The notes below the pieces were generated by a model. The model had not been told where the DNA came from. It saw only the letters and a program-made list of their open reading frames with translations, and ran no database searches. The position numbers and the translations under genes are program-made. From positions 1 to 62,871 of IMG/VR virus record IMGVR_UViG_3300048918_000336: a DNA stretch of 62,871 nt, one strand, 5' to 3'. This DNA is from a virus. Below, piece after piece: positions 58,077-62,871 of the stretch. Position 1 is the stretch's first letter. Each line of letters starts with the position of its first letter.

Positions 58077-58531
58077 TGCCTTGGTTCATCGCTGCAAAGC
58101 TCATGCTCGGCGGCTGGCTGAAAACCGCCGTCGACTTCCTCAAGGGTCTCCCCTGGTGGGTCTACGCAATCATCGCCGCAGCCATCCTCCTCTTCGTCGT
58201 CTATCACAAGGGCGAGACCAAGGGCGCCGCGAAGGTCACGGCCAAGGTCGAGAAGGCGCACCAGGCTGCCGTCGTCGCCGCTGCTGTCGACACCAAGGCC
58301 GCGCAGGCTGCCACCGAACAGATCGGCGCCGATGTGAAGCGCACGAACGCCGCGGTCACCGACCTCGTCCAGACCAAGATCCAGGAGATGCACAATGCGC
58401 TCGATGCCATCCCGCCTGCTGCTGCCGGTGCTGCTCTGCCTCCCGCTCCTGTCGAGCGGATGCAACAGAGCCTCAACGCCCTTGGTGATGGCGCGAACCG
58501 AGCGGCCGACGCTGCCGACGCTGAACCCTGA
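58076..58531 (+). CDS. Inner-membrane spanin, Rz-like
   Basis: 151 residues. One membrane segment (about 25-45, LPWWVYAIIAAAILLFVVY) and a long periplasmic helix rich in Lys, Ala and Val, ending in an Ala/Pro region. With Rz1 it fuses inner and outer membranes at the last step of lysis. Rz1 starts inside it. Confidence 0.85.
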   Translation: MPWFIAAKLMLGGWLKTAVDFLKGLPWWVYAIIAAAILLFVVYHKGETKGAAKVTAKVEKAHQAAVVAAAVDTKAAQAATEQIGADVKRTNAAVTDLVQTKIQEMHNALDAIPPAAAGAALPPAPVERMQQSLNALGDGANRAADAADAEP

Positions 58532-58757
58532 GCTCGTCCGGACCGAGCGGGTCGCGCCGCTGGTCGCCAAGCCGTCGGGCGTTCTGGTATCGATCGACAA
58601 GGCTGAGCTGGACGAGCTCTACGGCCAGCATGCCGCGCTGATCGGGGCGATCACCCGGGCGAATAACCGGGCGGCGGGCGTGAAGAAGTGGCGGCGCTGC
58701 GTCGCAGCGATCTTCGAGACCGGGAAGCCGGGGCCGGACTGCCCGGCCGCGCCATAA
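58395..58757 (+). CDS. Outer-membrane spanin lipoprotein, Rz1-like
   Basis: 120 residues, overlapping Rz by 137 bases in another frame, as in many lytic cassettes. Signal sequence SRLLLPVLLCLPLLSSGC ends at the lipobox Cys23. The mature protein is Pro-rich at first (ERPTLPTLNPEL), longer than the classical short Rz1 and with a helical C-terminal part containing two Cys (WRRCVAAIF...GPDCPAAP). Confidence 0.85.
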   Translation: MRSMPSRLLLPVLLCLPLLSSGCNRASTPLVMARTERPTLPTLNPELVRTERVAPLVAKPSGVLVSIDKAELDELYGQHAALIGAITRANNRAAGVKKWRRCVAAIFETGKPGPDCPAAP

Positions 58758-58803
58758 CGCAAATTTACGGCGCGAATGGTCGGATAACGCAAGTAGCATA
58801 GCG

Positions 58804-58838
58804 AACGGCTCGGGGCTCACGCCTCGGGCCGTTTTTTT
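58804..58838 (+). terminator. Strong terminator ending the late operon
   Basis: AACGGCTCGGGGC (58804-58816) pairs with GCCTCGGGCCGTT (58821-58833), 13 positions with two wobble pairs around a TCAC loop, then seven T (58832-58838). It should also stop transcription from the converging genes to its right to some degree. Confidence 0.85.
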
Positions 58839-58867
58839 GTGTCCGCAGCAGATCGGCTATAGCGCCG

Positions 58868-59065
58868 TCAGCCCCGCACCGCGAAGCGAACGATCCGCGG
58901 GCAAGCCGGATGTCGCGAGACGTCCCAGGCCATCGCCTCGAAGTTCTTCCGCCCGTCTTCGATCCTGAGGCCGCCCTCGAATTCCACCCCGACGACCTTG
59001 ATCGCCGGTCGCTGGAACGGCGGTGGTATCCCCTCGCCAGACCAATCATGCCAGACTTTTTTCAT
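58868..59065 (-). CDS. Small hypothetical protein
   Basis: 65 residues from ATG 59065. Strand-rich (FQRPAIKVVGVEFEGGLRIEDGRKNFEAMAWDVSR), ending in VRFAVRG. No clear ribosome site. Its start overlaps the start of the divergent gene by two bases, so the two cannot both have normal promoters; one of them may be false. Confidence 0.45.
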   Translation of the reverse strand: MKKVWHDWSGEGIPPPFQRPAIKVVGVEFEGGLRIEDGRKNFEAMAWDVSRHPACPRIVRFAVRG

Positions 59066-59399
59066 GGCTGAGACCTATCAAAACGGCGCGCGGATCGCCA
59101 TTGAATTCGCCGCCATGGACCCCCTCGACCAACCCCTATCCACGCTGATCGGCCACCACATAGAAATCGCCACCCGGTGCGCCTGCACGAAGGTAACCGT
59201 GTTTTCGCCTGAATATCTGGTGGAGCGGATGGGCGCTGGCGTGACGCTGCGGATCGCGGGGTCTCGGTTGAAGTGCCGGGCCTGCGGGCAGCGGCCGGCG
59301 CTTTCCCTGTCGCGCGATTATGCCACCAGCGAGGGACGCGATAACCGGCGTGACCCGCCTGCGCTTCCGGAGTGGGTGGTGGGGTTGTTGGTGCGTTAG
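59064..59399 (+). CDS. Small zinc-ribbon protein
   Basis: 111 residues from ATG 59064 (ATG 59115 is an alternative). CACTK and LKCRACGQRPAL suggest a zinc ribbon, and VERMGAGVTLRIAGSRLKC is a conserved phage-type segment. It ends with its stop overlapping that of the reverse gene. No ribosome site seen for either start. Confidence 0.55.
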   Translation: MAETYQNGARIAIEFAAMDPLDQPLSTLIGHHIEIATRCACTKVTVFSPEYLVERMGAGVTLRIAGSRLKCRACGQRPALSLSRDYATSEGRDNRRDPPALPEWVVGLLVR

Positions 59400-59755
59400 T
59401 TCGAAAGCGCGAGCATCAGAAGTCGCATCAGACCATCGTTCTCGTCCCGCATCCGCGCGATCGCCGGGCGCTGGCCGGGCAGCCATGACGGGTCGAGCAG
59501 CATCGCAAGCTCGGTCTCGCGCGTGAACGCCATCCACGCCAGCACGCCGCGACGTTGGAATTGCTCGAAGCGCACCTCGACGACCTTGAGCGGCATGAAA
59601 TCCGATGACGGCTCCGCGCGCGACAGGGAGAAATCTGGCTGAGGTGAAAGGAGTATCCGGCAGCCAAGGCGCTCGATGTCCCGCTCGCCGAATCCGGGCA
59701 GATCGACAACCGTGATCGGCTCTACGGTCTCATCGTCATAGATTACGAAGCGCAT
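59396..59755 (-). CDS. Hypothetical protein, last gene of the PRTRC-linked operon
   Basis: 119 residues. Pattern of short strands and helices (FVIYDDETVEPITVVDLPGFGERDIERLGC...VEVRFEQFQRRGVLAWMAF). Not recognised. It follows the upstream gene by 43 bases and converges with the zinc-ribbon gene. Confidence 0.62.
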   Translation of the reverse strand: MRFVIYDDETVEPITVVDLPGFGERDIERLGCRILLSPQPDFSLSRAEPSSDFMPLKVVEVRFEQFQRRGVLAWMAFTRETELAMLLDPSWLPGQRPAIARMRDENDGLMRLLMLALSN

Positions 59756-59798
59756 TGCAGTCCCCTACCAGATTTCCCCCTCGATAGCATCTTCTATT

Positions 59799-60146
59799 CT
59801 ACCCTACCGTCTGCCCGGGGGAGAGAACAGCCCACAGCGCACAGAAAAAGTCGGGGCCGGTCACAAGTTCGGCGCGATACTGAGAACCATCCTGAACATA
59901 GGCGCGCGCCTTTTTGAATCCGGCATTATGGGCAGCTACCCATTTCGCGGACGCGCCTTCATAATTGCTTTCTGATATAGGCTCGTCATCAGCATATTTG
60001 TCGATGCCAGCCACGGCCTCGTCCTCGATAGACCAGCGCGTTCGTACGGCCGAGCACTGCTTGAAGCCGACTGCGCGCGCATCCCATGAATGCTCATCCG
60101 TCCAATGCTTGCAGTTAGCGCAAGTGCCTATATTCTTCATCCTCAC
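59799..60146 (-). CDS. Hypothetical protein with Cys motif
   Basis: 115 residues, overlapping the Lar-like gene by four bases. CANCKHW (about 9-15), Cys31 and a late DFFCALW (about 99-105) match a common phage pattern in which four Cys bind metal. Lower GC than most of the genome. Unknown function. Confidence 0.65.
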   Translation of the reverse strand: MRMKNIGTCANCKHWTDEHSWDARAVGFKQCSAVRTRWSIEDEAVAGIDKYADDEPISESNYEGASAKWVAAHNAGFKKARAYVQDGSQYRAELVTGPDFFCALWAVLSPGQTVG

Positions 60147-60676
60147 CCCTCTCCCGACGCCAAGGCCCGTATGGCGGTGGCGATAGTAGCGCCAGGGGAC
60201 GGAAGTCGTTCCCCGAGGTTGGCGATTTGTGGCAGGCTCAGGCTCTCAGCCACCTTCGCAGCAGCTTCTACCCCCTCCCGAAAGCTCTTTGAACCATTCC
60301 CCGTTTCTAAACAGTTGGTCACCTGTAGAATGGCGTCGGCTTTGGCGCGCGCTTCTTCCATCGTTTTCAGATAGGTTGCGTTGGCATAGCGCAGGCCGGC
60401 TTCATCGCCGTCGCCAACCGCTTCGCAATGCTCGATCATCGACTGCCACGACTTGAAAACGACCGGATCGATGATCCTCGCCACCTTCTCCCGCACCTCT
60501 CCCGGATCGGCGGGGGTTGGGCGGCTGTTCCATGCGGCATCCGCTGAGGCTTGATCTGCGCCATATGTCTGCGCACGATGCGTGGGGTCGGCGCACAGGA
60601 CACCGCCAGCCCCTAATCGACCGTTTCGGATTGGCTGGTCACCACACCATGGACACGCCTTCAGCTCCTCGGTCAT
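60143..60676 (-). CDS. Lar-like restriction alleviation protein
   Basis: 177 residues. The N-terminal zinc ribbon CPWCG (8-12), then GGVLCADPTH and ADAAWNSRP, is the Lar family pattern. Lar proteins of phages and prophages reduce attack by type I restriction enzymes, in part by raising host methylation. The C-terminal ~125 residues are an added helical region not found in short Lar proteins. It overlaps the methyltransferase gene just upstream, which fits a joint anti-restriction role. Confidence 0.78.
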   Translation of the reverse strand: MTEELKACPWCGDQPIRNGRLGAGGVLCADPTHRAQTYGADQASADAAWNSRPTPADPGEVREKVARIIDPVVFKSWQSMIEHCEAVGDGDEAGLRYANATYLKTMEEARAKADAILQVTNCLETGNGSKSFREGVEAAAKVAESLSLPQIANLGERLPSPGATIATAIRALASGEG

Positions 60677-61413
60677 TTGGGGGCTCCTTCTGGGTTGGAT
60701 AGGGCAAGGGTGCCCTCAGTCGATTCGGCAATGGTCGGATAGACGGGATAGTCGCCGGGGCGCTCCAAGCGGTGCCTGCAGGGTGCGATCCAGCGCTTCC
60801 GCGTGTCGGCCGGCGCAGCGTCCCGCTTCAGCCAGATGAAGGCGGAATAGCTGGTCGCTGTACTTGCTTTCTTGCCGACCACTTCGGCGAACGGATCGAC
60901 GGCGCCGGACCGGATGAGGCGCCCCTTGAGCATCACCACCCGCTCGCTGAACTGAAGCTCGAAGCTGGGCGGGTTCGGGAGGAACAATTCCTCCGCGCGA
61001 TCCTGCCCCTCGGAAAAGGCGCTCCGGGCGATCACCGCCACGCCCACGCGGCTGAGCCGGATCGCTCGCTCGATGAACTCCTGCGCCAGGCGGAACGGCG
61101 GGTTGAGGAAGGTCCAATCGGTCATGTCGAGATGTGCATCGGGCCCAAACAGATAATCGCGCACCGGGAAGCCCGCGCCATAGTCGAACACGTCACTGGC
61201 CATGACGTGCCCGAATGACTCGCGCAGCGGCGTCACCATGAAACCGCGGTTGGCGCAGGGCTCGCGGCAATCCATCATCGCGAGATCGAAGCCGAGGCTT
61301 TTCAGGAATTCGCAGATCGCCCGCGTCGCCCAGGGCGGCGTCGGGAAATCGTCGAGTGAATCGTGGGGCTCGATGCGCTGCTGCATGACGGCGGATGAGC
61401 GGTTCTGGCTCAT
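60673..61413 (-). CDS. N6-adenine DNA methyltransferase-like protein
   Basis: 246 residues. PTPPWAT (24-30), the motif I-like DCREPCANRGFMV (48-60), acidic SDVFDYG (73-79) and the catalytic NPPF (104-107) identify a SAM-dependent amino-methyltransferase of the phage type. This is the second orphan methyltransferase of the genome and not closely similar to the first. Overlaps both neighbours by four bases. Confidence 0.85.
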   Translation of the reverse strand: MSQNRSSAVMQQRIEPHDSLDDFPTPPWATRAICEFLKSLGFDLAMMDCREPCANRGFMVTPLRESFGHVMASDVFDYGAGFPVRDYLFGPDAHLDMTDWTFLNPPFRLAQEFIERAIRLSRVGVAVIARSAFSEGQDRAEELFLPNPPSFELQFSERVVMLKGRLIRSGAVDPFAEVVGKKASTATSYSAFIWLKRDAAPADTRKRWIAPCRHRLERPGDYPVYPTIAESTEGTLALSNPEGAPK

Positions 61414-61934
61414 CGGCGTCGCGCCCGTTCGGCGCGCAGCTGCTCGACGATCGCCATGTCCGGGTGCGACTGGATCAGCCGCTCGATAGCGTCGATCGGC
61501 AGGCGGGTGACGTCGAACCGCGGCCCCTTGACCTTGGGCACCGCGCGGCCGAGGCGCAGCTGGGCGATGCGGTTGCGTGCCTCGACGAGCAGCTCGCCAA
61601 GCTCAGCGCGGGAGAACACGGTGCCCAGGTCGTTGTTGCGGAAATCGGCCAGCCTTTCCTCGACCAGCGCGAGGCCATCTTCGTGTCGACAGAGGCGCAC
61701 CTTTTCCACGTCCAGGAGCCGCGCGATCTTGCGGAATCGCTCGTCTTGCTCGGCCGATCGCTGCCAACCCTCCGGGAAGCTGGCGAGTTGGCGAACCCAT
61801 GAGCCCATGCCTTCCCACAGCACCGGGCGGGGATTGTGCTCAACGCGTCGGCGCTCGACCGCCGCGTAGTGCTCGATGCGAGGTACATGCGCGGGGATAT
61901 CTGCGCGGGCGAACAGTTCATGCTGGCGACCCAT
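61410..61934 (-). CDS. Hypothetical protein in the PRTRC-linked operon
   Basis: 174 residues from ATG 61934; a GTG at 61958 that overlaps the previous stop (GTGA) is the alternative start. Helical throughout, rich in Arg and Glu (RIEHYAAVERRRVEHN..., then RFRKIARLLDVEKVRLCRHEDGLALVEERL), with a basic end. Not recognised. Coupled to the methyltransferase gene by ATGA. Confidence 0.65.
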   Translation of the reverse strand: MGRQHELFARADIPAHVPRIEHYAAVERRRVEHNPRPVLWEGMGSWVRQLASFPEGWQRSAEQDERFRKIARLLDVEKVRLCRHEDGLALVEERLADFRNNDLGTVFSRAELGELLVEARNRIAQLRLGRAVPKVKGPRFDVTRLPIDAIERLIQSHPDMAIVEQLRAERARRR

Positions 61935-61954
61935 TGCGTGGCGCGGAAGGTGGC

Positions 61955-62581
61955 TCACCCGTCCCACCCGAAAAGCTTGTTGATCTCGTCCCTGTCGATG
62001 TCGCCCGCGGTTCGGGCCCGGGCGATTGCCACGAGCCGGAACCAGACCCGCCAGTAGCGGCGGTCGAGCTCGGGTGACCACGGCGCGTCTTTCCCATCCC
62101 GCTTCCGGTGCAGTCGCCAAAGGCGATTGTAGACCCGGCGCTCGGCCGAGCCGGGAGGAGCCGCGATCTTGAAATGCTCGCCGCAAAGGTGGGCGTCGTT
62201 GTGGTAATTGCCTGGGGATGTCGCGCCGGTGCGCTTGCAGCCCTCGACGGCGCACGGGTTACGAGAGCGGTGCTTATCGCAGCGCCAGTTCCCATCCGTA
62301 CCCCACATCGTGCCGGTGCGCTCGCCGCAGCATCTGCATCCAGGCCCCGATACGATCTCGAACTGCTCGGCCACGCTGGCCCATTCCGGGCTGTCGAGAT
62401 AGCGCCGCCAGTGCTCGGCGGAATAGATCAGCGTCGCGCCGAACGGGTTGCTAACCAGCTCGTAGACCGCGGCATAGGTGCCGGGCGTGTAGCTGACCCT
62501 CGCTCCGAAGTGGATCAGCTCGGAGCGGTAATACCGTCCGCTCTTGTGGCGGATCTGGAAGCCCTCGCCGTGGCTGATCAT
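61955..62581 (-). CDS. Zinc-binding hypothetical protein directly after ThiF
   Basis: 208 residues; ATG 62581 overlaps the ThiF stop (ATGA), so it is the next gene of the PRTRC operon. Cys/His groups CRCCGERTG (about 81-89), WRCDKHRSRNPCAVEGCKRTG (98-118) and HLCGEHF suggest two zinc sites. The N-terminal part is strand-rich (FGARVSYTPGTYAAVYEL); the C-terminus is Arg/Trp-rich and helical. Function unknown; a target-binding or E3-like role is only a possibility raised by position. Confidence 0.75.
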   Translation of the reverse strand: MISHGEGFQIRHKSGRYYRSELIHFGARVSYTPGTYAAVYELVSNPFGATLIYSAEHWRRYLDSPEWASVAEQFEIVSGPGCRCCGERTGTMWGTDGNWRCDKHRSRNPCAVEGCKRTGATSPGNYHNDAHLCGEHFKIAAPPGSAERRVYNRLWRLHRKRDGKDAPWSPELDRRYWRVWFRLVAIARARTAGDIDRDEINKLFGWDG

Positions 62582-62871
62582 TCAGTGGTCTCAGCCGCCG
62601 CTTTGGCACGAGGCGGAAGAGGTATCGGGACGCTCTGGCCGCTGGCGAGGTTGATGAAGGCGCCAGCGTGGCCGATCGAGCCCCGCCCGAGCAGGTCGAA
62701 CAGAAGCGCGAGCGCGTGGCTCGCCACCACCCGGTTGACGAACAGGGATTGGCGCTCGAGCGCCTCGGCCACTGAGCAGGATGGGGCATCGTCTTCTGGC
62801 GCGCTCTCGTCGGCCAGCTCCGGGAAATAATCGAGCACGGTCGGGAGCACTTCGCGCTCCTTGCCGGCGGC
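62578..62871 (-). CDS. PRTRC ThiF protein, C-terminal part (continues at the window start)
   Basis: This is the end of the E1-like gene. On the circle it follows base 1: residues 206-260 read LFVNRVVASHALALLFDLLG, then GHAGAFINLASGQSVPIPLPP, the expected C-terminal segment of PRTRC ThiF. Bases 62745-62871 duplicate 1-127. The apparent short ORF here is not a separate gene. Confidence 0.92.
   Translation of the reverse strand, partial: AAGKEREVLPTVLDYFPELADESAPEDDAPSCSVAEALERQSLFVNRVVASHALALLFDLLGRGSIGHAGAFINLASGQSVPIPLPPRAKAAAETTE
62745..62871. repeat. Terminal direct repeat, copy 2 (assembly overlap)
   Basis: Identical to bases 1-127; see copy 1. Removing one copy gives a 62,744-bp circle with an intact ThiF gene. 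Confidence 0.93.

Noticed and set aside
61935-62255. N-terminal extension of the 174-residue gene at 61410
   Set aside because: The upstream part overlaps the zinc-protein gene almost fully in another frame and is Arg/Pro-rich, typical of a shadow.

Overview
The window is one complete temperate bacteriophage genome. The first and last 127 bases are identical, and a gene runs in frame across that join, so I read the molecule as circular (or circularly permuted) with a unit length of 62,744 bp. High GC content, the codon use, an alphaproteobacterial-type initiator tRNA and the protein families point to an alphaproteobacterial host, most likely a sphingomonad; the host is inferred. The virion should be a myovirus with an HK97-type head and a contractile tail of the phage Mu type. 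No Mu-type transposase is present. A tyrosine integrase and a LexA/CI-type repressor show that the phage is temperate.

Layout. Bases 1-5244 (minus strand, continuing across the circle join to 62578) hold a PRTRC cassette (ParB-related, ThiF-related cassette) in the order ParB, E, C, F, B, A, ThiF. It contains what look like all the parts of a ubiquitin-like conjugation pathway: an E1-like ThiF enzyme, an E2-like protein B with a GKLCWGN motif, a small protein C ending in glycine, and a JAB/JAMM metalloprotease A. The same operon appears to continue into 59396-62581 with a zinc-binding protein, a DNA methyltransferase and a Lar-like restriction-alleviation protein. Bases 5439-17656 (minus) are the leftward early operon: many small, overlapping genes, a DNA methyltransferase, a PD-(D/E)XK exonuclease, RecT, a HerA-like ATPase and, last, the integrase. 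Bases 17657-18739 are the immunity switch: repressor, Cro-like protein, two divergent promoters and shared TATAGGC-type operators.

Bases 19167-30671 (plus) form the rightward early operon: DNA-binding proteins, a RuvC-like nuclease, a TGT/DpdA-like protein, DnaB helicase and a DUF1376-type replication protein whose gene carries four 11-bp-phased iterons (a candidate origin). A low-GC membrane gene and an initiator-type tRNA lie just before the late genes. Bases 31161-58757 (plus) are the late operon: terminase, portal, ClpP-like protease, capsid, connectors, sheath, tube, frameshifted chaperone, tape measure, baseplate hub, spike and wedge genes, tail fiber, tailspike, then a lysis cassette with endolysin, several small membrane proteins and overlapping spanin genes. 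It ends in a strong terminator at 58804-58838. A reverse-strand acyltransferase gene, probably for serotype conversion, sits between the tailspike and the lysis genes.

The most unusual content is the near-complete PRTRC cassette on a temperate phage. It lacks the actin-like D protein and any ParA. Its E1 gene is cut by the arbitrary ends of the contig, so a linear annotation would miss that the set is intact.
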